From Spirochaetaceae bacterium (GTDB taxonomy: Bacteria > Spirochaetota > Spirochaetia > DSM-27196 > PWMO01), in assembly GCA_007693945.1 (NCBI GenBank), contig RECP01000081.1:38176-102175 (forward strand): a DNA stretch of 64,000 bases, in the 5' to 3' direction. The notes beneath the pieces were generated by a model. That model was not told where the DNA came from. It saw only the letters and a program-made list of their open reading frames with translations, and searched no databases. Position 1 is the first letter of the stretch, and each line of letters starts with the position of its first letter. Position numbers and translations under genes: made by a program. This document shows positions 45,679 to 54,410 of this stretch, one piece after another.

Positions 45679-45707
45679 TTGCAATCACTATCGGTATATT
45701 CTACAAT
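45679..45707 (+). promoter_or_regulatory. Promoter of mevalonate operon
   Basis: TTGCAA (45679-45684), 17-bp spacer, TACAAT (45702-45707) in the AT-rich block between mnmA and mvaS. The leader is about 77 nt, longer than for other genes here, and could hold regulation. No known riboswitch is recognised in 45708-45790. No other feature is seen in 45598-45678. Confidence 0.6.
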
Positions 45708-45790
45708 GCCATATGGCCACAGCACGTATCATTCGAAACTCGCGCGCGGCGCTGTTTCCCCATGATACTACAGAACAGGCAGGCTAGTGA

Positions 45791-47068
45791 ATGACAGTCA
45801 ACCCCGTTGGAATCAGTGACCTCGCGCTCTATGTTCCGGACCCCGTAATCGAGCTCAAGACGCTGCTGGCGCGCCGCGCAGCAGAGGACGCCACGCTTGC
45901 ACGTCGGTTGCAGCGGGCCATCGAGACGACCGGCCAACAGGCGATTCGTTATCCACGTCCCTGGGAAGATAACGCAACACTGAGCGCTCAGGCAGCGCAT
46001 TCGCTGCTGCAGCGCAACAGCAGCGACGCGCTTGCCGGCCTGCGTTATCTGGCGGTCGGTACCGAGACCGGGGTTGATCACTCCAAGCCGGTTGCCGCCT
46101 ACGTCGAAGGCATGTTGCAGCAGGCGGGCCTGCCGGTGCCGGAAAGCATGTCGACGTTCCAGGTGCAGCACGCCTGCGCCGGCGGCACGATTTCGATGCT
46201 CAGCGTCGGCGCCCTGCTGCAGGCGTGCGGCCGCGACGACGAGTCCGGAGTGGTCATCTGTTCGGATATCGCACGTTACGAGTCGCGGACGACCGCCGAG
46301 ATAACCCAGGGAGCCGGCGCCGTGGCAATGCTGATTGAACCTAACCCGGCGCTGATCGAACTGGACCTGCGCACTCAGGGGTATTCGTCACGCGACGTTG
46401 ACGATTTCTTCCGTCCGCTGGGCTCGGTCACCGCTCGAGTCAGGGGCGGCTATTCGGTCCAGTGCTACAATGACGCGTTCGAGCACGCGTTTCTGGACCA
46501 CTGCAGGCGGGTCGGGCGCTCACCGCATCAGGTTCTGCGCGAAACCGACGTGTTCGCGCTGCATGTCCCGTTCTACAAGATGGCCATCACCGCGCTGCAT
46601 CGCCTGGTGACCCGGCACATGGAACTGGACGGCGAACAGTTTGAGTCCTTCATGCGCGAGCGAGGGTTTCTGCAAGGAATCGATGTCGCCGCGCGCATCG
46701 GGAATATCTACTCCGGAGCAGCGTACGTGGCACTCATGTTCTCGCTTGCGGACCGCTACCGTACGTTCGGTGACGGTATCGTGGGCAAACGTGTCCTTAT
46801 CGGGTCGTACGGATCGGGCAACACCATGACGGTCGTTGCCGGGCGCATCACCGAGTCCGCACCGCGAGTCATCGAGAGATGGAACCTGGACCTGATCTGG
46901 AAGGACGAGGCCGAGTTGCCGTTTGCGGATTACGAAACCTGGATGGGAGCGCCCTATCCCGTCGAACGCTATCGCGCCCTTGTCGATCCCGCGTTGATCC
47001 CCGAGCGGCGCTACTACCTCGCCGATATACGCGACGATGGATACCGTGAGTACCGGTTCAAACAGTAG
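45791..47068 (+). CDS. mvaS: Hydroxymethylglutaryl-CoA synthase
   Basis: 425 aa thiolase-fold enzyme that joins acetyl-CoA and acetoacetyl-CoA to HMG-CoA. Catalytic Cys129 is in QHACAGGTISML; the TETGVDHSK stretch and HVPFYKMAITALHRL hold other active-site residues. The C-terminal end overlaps the fni gene by 32 bp. First gene of the mevalonate operon. Confidence 0.92.
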   Translation: MTVNPVGISDLALYVPDPVIELKTLLARRAAEDATLARRLQRAIETTGQQAIRYPRPWEDNATLSAQAAHSLLQRNSSDALAGLRYLAVGTETGVDHSKPVAAYVEGMLQQAGLPVPESMSTFQVQHACAGGTISMLSVGALLQACGRDDESGVVICSDIARYESRTTAEITQGAGAVAMLIEPNPALIELDLRTQGYSSRDVDDFFRPLGSVTARVRGGYSVQCYNDAFEHAFLDHCRRVGRSPHQVLRETDVFALHVPFYKMAITALHRLVTRHMELDGEQFESFMRERGFLQGIDVAARIGNIYSGAAYVALMFSLADRYRTFGDGIVGKRVLIGSYGSGNTMTVVAGRITESAPRVIERWNLDLIWKDEAELPFADYETWMGAPYPVERYRALVDPALIPERRYYLADIRDDGYREYRFKQ

Positions 47069-48161
47069 TCCCGCGGCAGCCGACCAGGATTTCGGGGCGC
47101 GCAAAGCCAGGCACCTCGAGATCTGTATCGATGAATCCCGCTACCGGGTGGAAACCGGGGCTACGGGGTTTGAACAGGTGCAGCTCGTGCACTCGGCGCT
47201 ACCGGAACTCGGCATGCAACAGATCGATCCATCGGTATCGTTTCTCGGACAGCGCATCCCGATGCCGATCCTGATATCTTCAATGACCGGCGGTTCATCC
47301 GAAGGCTTCCGTGCCAACAAGGATCTTGCACGCGCGGCGCAGCGGATCGGCATACCGGTCGGCATGGGGTCCATCCGCGTGCTGTTCAGACACCCGGAGG
47401 TCTTCGACCATTTCCATCTCAAGAAGCTGGCGCCCGACGTGCCGGTGATGGCCAACATCGGCGGTGTGCAGGTACGCGACCTCGACCACACTCAGCTGCT
47501 GGAGATGCTGAAGCGTCTTGAGGTTCAGGCACTGGTCATTCACCTCAACCCCGGTCAGGAGCTGTTTCAGCCTGAAGGGGACCGGGATTTCCGCGGTGTG
47601 ATCGACGCGATCCGTGCCCTGCGCGAACGCTCGCCGCTGCCGCTGATTGTCAAGGAAACCGGTTTTGGCATTCGGCCCTCGACCATCGCGACGCTGTTTG
47701 ACGCCGGCGTTGAATGGGTCAACGTCGCCGGCGCAGGTGGCACCAACTGGGTCAAGGTGGAATCGTATCGGCTCGATGACATCGAGCGTCAGACCGCCGA
47801 GGAGTTCGACGATTGGGGCCTCTCCACCGCGCTGATCCTGGCGGCCGCACCGCAGTTCCGCGGTCGTCTGATAGCCTCGGGCGGCGTACGCAGCGGGATT
47901 GACCTCACCAAAGCCGTGGCGCTCGGCGCCGGAATGGTGGGTTTGGCGCTGCCCTTTATCCGTGCCGTCAAGCAGGGCGGCGTAGAAGGAGTTGCCTCGT
48001 TCGCTGAACGCCTGAAACGGGTGTTGTCGAGCGCAATGCTACTGTGTGGCGCCCGAACGATCGCCGATCTGCAGCGGACGCGCACGCTGTGGACACCGGC
48101 ATTCCGCAGCACAGTGGAACAGTTGCGCGAACTGGAATCGCAGCCGGAGGTTCAGCGTTAG
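47037..48161 (+). CDS. fni: Isopentenyl-diphosphate isomerase, type 2 (FMN)
   Basis: 374 aa, slightly longer than the usual 350 at the N-terminus (start may be GTG 47046). Features: KARHLEICI, PILISSMTGGSSEGFRANKDLA, VGMGSIRVLFRH, VMANIGGVQ, and HLNPGQELFQPEGDRDF (metal/substrate). C-terminal VNVAGAGGTNWVKVE and ASGGVRSGIDLTKAVALGA bind FMN phosphate. Interconverts IPP and DMAPP. Second gene of the operon; overlaps mvaS by 32 bp and mvaA by 1 bp. Confidence 0.93.
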   Translation: MDTVSTGSNSSPAAADQDFGARKARHLEICIDESRYRVETGATGFEQVQLVHSALPELGMQQIDPSVSFLGQRIPMPILISSMTGGSSEGFRANKDLARAAQRIGIPVGMGSIRVLFRHPEVFDHFHLKKLAPDVPVMANIGGVQVRDLDHTQLLEMLKRLEVQALVIHLNPGQELFQPEGDRDFRGVIDAIRALRERSPLPLIVKETGFGIRPSTIATLFDAGVEWVNVAGAGGTNWVKVESYRLDDIERQTAEEFDDWGLSTALILAAAPQFRGRLIASGGVRSGIDLTKAVALGAGMVGLALPFIRAVKQGGVEGVASFAERLKRVLSSAMLLCGARTIADLQRTRTLWTPAFRSTVEQLRELESQPEVQR

Positions 48162-49432
48162 TGGCGTCCGGAATCGAACTGCCCGCGAGTTTTCGCAAGC
48201 TCAGCGCTGTCGAACGCAGAAGGCTGCTTGTAGAACGGTTTGGACTTGAACCCCAGGAGCTCGATGCCACCGCCGGCAGCAGCGAACTGCTCGAACTGGC
48301 GCAGATTATGGTTGAGAGCGCCGTCGGGGTCATGCCGGTACCACTGGGACTGGCGCACGGTTTTCTGATCGACGACGTGGTGCGCAGCGTGCCACTGGCG
48401 GTCGAAGAGCCGTCGGTGGTTGCGGCCGCCGGCTACGCCGCTGCAATCATCCGCCGCGGCGGAGGCTTCTTCACCAGCGCAACGGATCCGATCATGACCT
48501 GTCAGATCGCGCTGACCAATTGCAGATCCGACGCCGAGCAACAGATCACTGCACGCGAGCAGCAGATTTGCCGACGGATCGATCCGCTGCTGGCCGGTAT
48601 GCAGCGCCGCGGCGGCGGTTTCCGCGGCATGGATGTCACACGGCTGGCACGGACCGGTCTGGTCGTGGTGCGCATTCACATCGATGTACGCGACGCAATG
48701 GGCGCCAATATTCTCAATAGCGTCGCCGAGAATTGTGCCGAGTTCATCTGCAACGAGCTCGGCTGCAATAGACTGATGGCAATTCTGACCAACGCCGCTG
48801 AGCGACGGATCGCCCGCGCGGAGTTTGCGCTTCCCGCAGCAAGACTCGGCCGCGGCGGATTGAGCGGCAGCGAAATTGCCGAACGCATCGTGCTGGCCAC
48901 GCGGTTTGCCGACGAGGACGGTCAGCGCGCGGTCACGCACAACAAGGGCATCATGAACGGCATCACGTCTCTGGCGCTGGCAACGGCCAACGACACGCGC
49001 GGAATAGAAGCGGCCGTACATGCGTGGGCCGCCCGCGATGGAAGTTATCGCAGCCTGACGCACTACGAACTGAACGCCGGCGTGCTCACCGGCAGCATCG
49101 AGGCCCCCCTGCCGTTCGGCGTCGTGGGAGGGGCGGTGGGGTTTCACCCGGCCAGCCGTTTTGCGCTCAAACTGCTCGGCAATCCCGACGCCGTCACCCT
49201 GTCGCGGATTGCCGCGGCGGTTGGGCTGGCGCAGAACTTCGCCGCGTTGCACGCACTGGTCGGCGAGGGTATTCAGAGCGGTCATATGCGGCTACACTCG
49301 ACACGTCTGGCGTGGAGCGCCGGGGCCCGCGGCGCCGAGGTTGCCGGGGTTGCCGAGCGGATTGCACGGACGCGGTGCTTCAACGCTGAAGGCGCTGCCG
49401 AAGCGCTACGCTCGATCAGAAGCGGACAATGA
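48161..49432 (+). CDS. mvaA: Hydroxymethylglutaryl-CoA reductase (class II type)
   Basis: 423 aa, length of class II enzymes. Class II signature ESAVGVMPVPLGLAHG near residue 48, then RGGGFFTSATDP, DVRDAMGANILNSVAEN with the active-site Asp, and HNKGIMNGI with the catalytic Lys. GTG start at 48161-48163 overlaps the fni TAG by one base. Reduces HMG-CoA to mevalonate in the biosynthetic direction here. The longer upstream frame lies inside fni and was dropped. Confidence 0.93.
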   Translation: MASGIELPASFRKLSAVERRRLLVERFGLEPQELDATAGSSELLELAQIMVESAVGVMPVPLGLAHGFLIDDVVRSVPLAVEEPSVVAAAGYAAAIIRRGGGFFTSATDPIMTCQIALTNCRSDAEQQITAREQQICRRIDPLLAGMQRRGGGFRGMDVTRLARTGLVVVRIHIDVRDAMGANILNSVAENCAEFICNELGCNRLMAILTNAAERRIARAEFALPAARLGRGGLSGSEIAERIVLATRFADEDGQRAVTHNKGIMNGITSLALATANDTRGIEAAVHAWAARDGSYRSLTHYELNAGVLTGSIEAPLPFGVVGGAVGFHPASRFALKLLGNPDAVTLSRIAAAVGLAQNFAALHALVGEGIQSGHMRLHSTRLAWSAGARGAEVAGVAERIARTRCFNAEGAAEALRSIRSGQ

Positions 49433-49433
49433 G

Positions 49434-50432
49434 ATGGGTGCAGAGCACAAGACGCATCAGACCCTCCGCTGTGCGGCATCCCCGAGTCTTGCACTGGTCA
49501 AGTACTGGGGCAAATGGAATGAGGGCGTCAACGTACCGGCTACCACCAGCATCGCGGTAACGCTGTCGCACCTTGAGTCGGTGGCCGAGATCCGGATTAC
49601 AGATCGCGCAGACCAGGAGTGCGTCACGGTTGGCGGGGTGCCACAGGATGGCGCACGCTACGCGCCGTTCTTCGCAAACCTGCGAGCCGAAGCGCGACGC
49701 GATGCCTGGTTCATGGTCGACAGTATCAACTCCTTTCCTACCGGCGCCGGACTGGCGAGTTCGTCGTCCGCGTTCGCCGCGCTGGCCTTTGGCTGCACGC
49801 GTTCGCTCGGCATGACGTTGCCGCCGGAAAAGCTGTCGCGCATCGCGCGCGTGGGAAGCGGTTCGGCCGCGCGCGCCGTCTACGGCGGCTTCACCCGCTT
49901 CAGTGCCGGTGCTGAACTGGCGGAACCGGTCGCGGCACAGTCACATTGGGCGGACTTGCGCGTTGTGATTGCAGTTGTCGACTGTGGACCAAAAACGGTG
50001 TCGTCCCGAAGCGCGATGAATCGAAGCGCCGATACGTCGGTCTACTATAGCAGATGGATAGAGTGCTCCGAGGACCTGGCCGCACGCGCCGAACGCGCGA
50101 TCCTTGACCGTGACATTGAAGTGCTGGGGGTTGCCATGCGGCAGAGTTATCTGCGCATGTTTGCGACCATGTTTACCGCTGAACCGCCGGTATTCTACTG
50201 GCTTCCCGAAACGGTGGCGGTGATACGCGCCTGCGAGCAGTTACGTCAGCAAGGCGTTCCCGCATGGGAGACGATGGATGCCGGGCCGCAGGTGAAGATC
50301 CTGACCACTGCCGATTACGCCTACAGAGTGTGCGAAGGCATTGGCCGCGTAGCCGATCACGGTGAGATACTGGTTGTAGGCGTCGGCGCTGCACCGCGCG
50401 AAATCGGCGGTACCGGTGGGGCGCCGCGTTGA
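49434..50432 (+). CDS. mvaD: Diphosphomevalonate decarboxylase
   Basis: 332 aa GHMP-family enzyme. N-terminal SLALVKYWGKWNEGVNVPATTSIA matches the decarboxylase signature, with ATP-binding INSFPTGAGLASSSSAFAALA and GSGSAARAVYGGF. C-terminal WETMDAGPQVKILT is also typical. Starts at ATG 49434, one base after the mvaA TGA. Converts mevalonate 5-diphosphate to IPP. Confidence 0.94.
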   Translation: MGAEHKTHQTLRCAASPSLALVKYWGKWNEGVNVPATTSIAVTLSHLESVAEIRITDRADQECVTVGGVPQDGARYAPFFANLRAEARRDAWFMVDSINSFPTGAGLASSSSAFAALAFGCTRSLGMTLPPEKLSRIARVGSGSAARAVYGGFTRFSAGAELAEPVAAQSHWADLRVVIAVVDCGPKTVSSRSAMNRSADTSVYYSRWIECSEDLAARAERAILDRDIEVLGVAMRQSYLRMFATMFTAEPPVFYWLPETVAVIRACEQLRQQGVPAWETMDAGPQVKILTTADYAYRVCEGIGRVADHGEILVVGVGAAPREIGGTGGAPR

Positions 50433-51385
50433 GTTTCACGGTTCGTGTGCCGGGGAACATTCTGCTGCTCGGTGAATACGCGGTACTCGAACCCGATGGT
50501 CTGGGAGTGGCAATTGCGGTTGCTCCCTACGTCGTCGCAAACGCAGCGAGCTCCAAACGTTTTGCGCTACGCGGTCTAACGCCGTTCGGTTATGAGGACT
50601 GGCATTTCGGATGCAGCGGCGGAAGCTTCATCTGCAACGCGGCCAACGCGCTGGCGCAGACTCTACGCAGCCGTGCAGGCATTGCTCTTGAGCAGTTGCA
50701 GCTTTCGTTGACCATCGACTCGCGTGCCTTTTTCGACAGTGCCGGCAACAAGCGCGGCTTTGGCTCCAGCGCCGCCGCTGTAGTGGCACTCGTGACCGCG
50801 GTCGTTCGTGACCTGACCGCGACTCATCCGCGGGCTGCCGCCGGGATCGATCTGCTGCAGACCGCCGTGGACGTGCACCGTGCAGTGCAGGGCGGGCACG
50901 GCAGCGGTTACGATGTAGCCGCCTCGCTGCGCGGCGGCATCGGCCTGTTCCGCGGCGGACGGCAGCCCGTGTTTACTGCGCTGGAATTGCATCACCAACC
51001 ACGGCTGTTTCTGATTCCCGGACCGGCGGCTGTTTCAACGCGCGAGGCAATCAACCGGTACCGCACACTCAAGCAAAGCAGCCCCGCGACAGTCAACCGT
51101 TTTGTGGATGATTCCAATCGGGCAGTGACCGCGTTCGTGCACTCGCCGGACTGGCAGGAACAGCGTACCGCGCTCATCGCCGCCCGCGACGCCTCAGCGG
51201 CTCTAGGCCGAGCCGCCGGCGTACCGGCCGATCCGTCGCTGGCCGACAACGCTCACCGGATTGCCAAGTGCCTCGGAGCCGGGAACGAACTGGTGGCGCT
51301 CTTCATGGACCCGCGGGCCGCGACATCGCTGCTGCCCGATCCGCCGGCTCGCGAAGTCCGGCCGTGCAGCGCGGAGGGTTTGTGA
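50429..51385 (+). CDS. Phosphomevalonate kinase (GHMP kinase)
   Basis: 318 aa. GHMP motif 1 TVRVPGNILLLGEYAVLEPDG and motif 2 GFGSSAAAVVALVTA. The segment HRAVQGGHGSGYDVAASLRGG is characteristic of phosphomevalonate kinase. TTG start overlaps the mvaD stop (TTGA). Probably phosphorylates mevalonate 5-phosphate; the position in the operon supports it. The C-terminus is shorter than in some family members. Confidence 0.88.
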   Translation: MSFTVRVPGNILLLGEYAVLEPDGLGVAIAVAPYVVANAASSKRFALRGLTPFGYEDWHFGCSGGSFICNAANALAQTLRSRAGIALEQLQLSLTIDSRAFFDSAGNKRGFGSSAAAVVALVTAVVRDLTATHPRAAAGIDLLQTAVDVHRAVQGGHGSGYDVAASLRGGIGLFRGGRQPVFTALELHHQPRLFLIPGPAAVSTREAINRYRTLKQSSPATVNRFVDDSNRAVTAFVHSPDWQEQRTALIAARDASAALGRAAGVPADPSLADNAHRIAKCLGAGNELVALFMDPRAATSLLPDPPAREVRPCSAEGL

Positions 51386-52413
51386 CTGCTCGCGGCATCG
51401 GGTACGGTAAACTGTTGCTGTTTGGTGAGCACGCGGCGGTTTACGGCCATCCGGCAATCGGAGTGGCGCTAACCGACTCCACCACGGTATCACTCACCCC
51501 CTCCCGCTGCGCCGACGCCGCGCGCTGGAGCAGCCCGCACATCCCGCATGCCTACCGGCCCTACGTTGACGACCTGCTCAACGCGCTCGAGTCCGCTTTG
51601 CAGATTGATCGGCCGACGCTGGCGCTTGAGGTAATCCGCGGGCGCGTGGATATCGAGTCGACCATCCCCGTAGCGCAGGGTTACGGCTCTTCGGCATCGT
51701 TGTGCGTGGCGCTGGCGCACGCCGCACTGGCCGCGGTCTCCACGCATAAAACCGGTGTCACCGAGGTTACGCCGCCGCTGCGCGTGTGGTCACTGGCCAA
51801 TCGACTGGAACGGCTGTTTCACGGACGGCCATCGGGCATCGACACCGGACTGGCACTACGGTCAGGAGTGACCGCCTTCCGCTTTGACGGAGCTGAATTG
51901 CCGCGCGCCGTACCACTTTACGGCGGTTCACTGATTCTGGTAGCGGGCGCGCTGCCGCGTAGCGGTACAACGCGCCAGTTGATCACCACAATCGCAGAAC
52001 GAATGCAAAGCGGTGACGGTGCTACCGCCGCACGGCTCGCGGAACTCGGCGAACTGGCTGCCGGAGCAATTGAGCTGCTGCCGCGGGTTACTGATGCAAA
52101 CGGCGTTGAACTCCTGGGGGCAATGGCCGACCGGGCACATCGTGCGCTGGCACAGTTAGGGCTGGAGACCCCCCGATTGCGACGGTGCCTGCAGATCGCC
52201 CGCGACTGCGGCTCAGCAGGGGGCAAGCTCAGCGGAGCCGGCGGCGGCGGCGCGTTCTACGCCGTGTTCCATGACAAGCACAGCGCCGTCCGCGCCGCCC
52301 GAGAACTGATAGCCCGACGGGAGGTGGACGGCGCCACGGTGCGCATCCTGGCGATTACCGACGGACAGATCCGCGCAGTCAGCCCCGACACCGGCCGGAT
52401 TGCTGAAGACTAG
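51382..52413 (+). CDS. mvk: Mevalonate kinase
   Basis: 343 aa GHMP kinase. Motif 1 GYGKLLLFGEHAAVYGHPAIG, motif 2 PVAQGYGSSASLCVALAHAAL, the RLFHGRPSGIDTGLAL (HGxPSGID) typical of mevalonate kinase, and motif 3 GKLSGAGGGGAFYAV. GTG start overlaps the phosphomevalonate kinase stop (GTGA). Last gene of the operon; its 3' end overlaps the fructose-bisphosphate aldolase gene convergently by 4 bp. Confidence 0.92.
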   Translation: MTARGIGYGKLLLFGEHAAVYGHPAIGVALTDSTTVSLTPSRCADAARWSSPHIPHAYRPYVDDLLNALESALQIDRPTLALEVIRGRVDIESTIPVAQGYGSSASLCVALAHAALAAVSTHKTGVTEVTPPLRVWSLANRLERLFHGRPSGIDTGLALRSGVTAFRFDGAELPRAVPLYGGSLILVAGALPRSGTTRQLITTIAERMQSGDGATAARLAELGELAAGAIELLPRVTDANGVELLGAMADRAHRALAQLGLETPRLRRCLQIARDCGSAGGKLSGAGGGGAFYAVFHDKHSAVRAARELIARREVDGATVRILAITDGQIRAVSPDTGRIAED

Positions 52414-53486
52414 AAGTCAAACTTGTCGGTTGCGTTCAGGTGGCCGAACGCCTCTTTCAGGCGTGCGATCATGCCCTTCTCTCCGAGTACCACCCAGGCG
52501 CGCGGATCGATATACTTCTTGTTCGGCTTGTCCTCGCCCTCGGGGTTGCCGATCTGCGACTGCAGGCAGGCGTCATGCTCGTCCATGTACCGCTTGATCG
52601 GATGCGTGAACGCCCACTGAGTATCGGTATCGATATTGAACTTGATCACGCCGTAGGAAACCGCTTCCCGAATCTCCGCCTCGCTCGAGCCCGATCCGCC
52701 GTGGAAGACCAGACTCAACGGCTTGCTACCGGGAGTCTTGCGCTCGCGGTGAATCTTTGCCTGCGAGTGTTTCAGAATCTCGGGGCGCAACTTGACATTG
52801 CCCGGCTTGTAGACACCGTGCGTGTTACCAAACGATGCGGCAACCGTAATCCGTCCAACCGGTGTCAGCGCATCGTAGGCCGCAAGCACATCCTCCGGCT
52901 GGGTGTAGAGTCTGGAATCGTCAACTTCGGTATTGTCTACCCCGTCCTCTTCGCCCCCGGTGACGCCAAGCTCGATCTCGAGGTACATGTCGATTCCGGC
53001 CAGGCGCTCGAGGTACTCCTTAGAGATCGCGATATTGTCTTCCAGCGTCTCCTCTGAAAGGTCGAGCATGTGCGAGCTGTAAAGTGGCACGCCGTTCTGC
53101 CGGTAAAACGCTTCGCCCTCCTTGATCAGCCCGTCAACCCACGGCAGCAGCTTCCTGGCACAGTGGTCGGTATGCAGAACTACCGGGACACCGTGGGCCT
53201 CGGCAACCAGACGCACGTGGTGCGCGCCGGCTACACCGCCGGCAATAGCGGTCTTCTGATCGGTGTTGTCAAAATACTTGCCGGCGTTGAACACCGACCC
53301 CCCGTTGGAAAACTGGATGATGATCGGCGCGTTGGCCTCTCTGGCGGCACGAATCGCCGCGTTGATGCTGCTTGAACCGATGACGTTGACTGCCGGCAGC
53401 GCACATTCGCTCTCTTTGCAGTATTCAAACAGTTCGTCCAACTGATTACCGGTCACAACGCCGGGCTTCAGCGTAAGCTTTGCCAT
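52410..53486 (-). CDS. fbaA: Fructose-bisphosphate aldolase, class II
   Basis: 358 aa, class IIA size. Metal ligands: HTDHCARKLLPW (H-x-D-H motif), EIELGVTGGEEDGVDN with Glu, and GGSGSSEAEIREAV (phosphate loop). ATG 53486 follows GAGGAGAGAAGG. Cleaves fructose 1,6-bisphosphate in glycolysis. Convergent overlap of 4 bp with mevalonate kinase. Confidence 0.96.
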   Translation of the reverse strand: MAKLTLKPGVVTGNQLDELFEYCKESECALPAVNVIGSSSINAAIRAAREANAPIIIQFSNGGSVFNAGKYFDNTDQKTAIAGGVAGAHHVRLVAEAHGVPVVLHTDHCARKLLPWVDGLIKEGEAFYRQNGVPLYSSHMLDLSEETLEDNIAISKEYLERLAGIDMYLEIELGVTGGEEDGVDNTEVDDSRLYTQPEDVLAAYDALTPVGRITVAASFGNTHGVYKPGNVKLRPEILKHSQAKIHRERKTPGSKPLSLVFHGGSGSSEAEIREAVSYGVIKFNIDTDTQWAFTHPIKRYMDEHDACLQSQIGNPEGEDKPNKKYIDPRAWVVLGEKGMIARLKEAFGHLNATDKFDF

Positions 53487-53503
53487 ACCTTCTCTCCTCT
53501 TGA

Positions 53504-54319
53504 TCAGTTTGATTGGTCATGTGTGACTCTGCGCCTTTCCTGAAGTCTTCTCACGGTTGCCGCGACCAGGCGCCGGGGCAGAAATCGGCTGACAAACAGC
53601 GACAGCCTGAACAACGCACCGTGGACCGCCACCCGCCGGCCGCGCATCAGTGCCCGATAGCCGAACTCCGCCACCGTAGCGGCGGTCGGCATCCCCGGTC
53701 TGTTGAGCATGGGAACCTGATGCAGTCCGGCCTCCTGCTGAAATCCGGATTTCGTCGGTCCCGGACAGAGCGCGGTTACCACGACACCCGATGGCGCAAG
53801 CTCTTCCGCCAGCGCCTCCGAGAACGACAGCACGTACGCCTTGGAAGCATAGTAGACCGCCATCAGCGGGCCCGGCTGAAATGCCGCCACCGAAGCTACG
53901 TTGAGGACCCGTCCCGCACCGCGCTCGAACATACCCGGCAGTACCAGCCGTGTCAGGTGTGTCAACGCAGCCGCGTTGAGCTCTATCATCGTCAACACGC
54001 GGTCCACGCCGGCACTGACGAAGCTGCCATAATCACCCACCCCCGCGTTGTTGACCAGAACGTCGATCGGCCGCCCGATCTCCTGCACGCTGCGATAGAG
54101 ACCGCGAACCGCCGACCGATCGGTCAAATCACACGGCTGCACCCACACCAATGCGCCGATGCGCCGCAGCCGCTCGGCCAGCTCCGTGAGTTGCTGCGCA
54201 CGGCGGGCAACCAGAATCAGATCGTAGCCCTCGCGAGCAAACACCCGCGCCAATTCGTAGCCGATTCCACTCGAGGCTCCGGTTATGAGAACAGTCGGTC
54301 GAGTCCGGGTGTCGGCCAC
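53504..54319 (-). CDS. Short-chain dehydrogenase/reductase
   Basis: 271 aa classical SDR. Cofactor motif TGASSGIGYELARVF (residues 14-28), NNAGVGDYG, Ser-Tyr-x3-Lys site with VYYASKAYVLSFSEALAEEL. GTG start at 54317-54319 with GGAGAAAG upstream. The C-terminal part after CPGPT has FRLSLFVSRFLPRRLVAA, suggesting membrane association. Similar to DltE/YqjQ-type. The substrate is unknown. Ends 17 nt upstream of the fbaA start. Confidence 0.88.
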   Translation of the reverse strand: MADTRTRPTVLITGASSGIGYELARVFAREGYDLILVARRAQQLTELAERLRRIGALVWVQPCDLTDRSAVRGLYRSVQEIGRPIDVLVNNAGVGDYGSFVSAGVDRVLTMIELNAAALTHLTRLVLPGMFERGAGRVLNVASVAAFQPGPLMAVYYASKAYVLSFSEALAEELAPSGVVVTALCPGPTKSGFQQEAGLHQVPMLNRPGMPTAATVAEFGYRALMRGRRVAVHGALFRLSLFVSRFLPRRLVAATVRRLQERRRVTHDQSN

Positions 54320-54410
54320 GTCACTTTCTCCTTGTGTGAGCTTCTGTAACAGCGGTTACCGCGCGTAATCTACACCGTGGCGGTAGCTTGTTCAAGGGAG
54401 GCCGGGGTCA

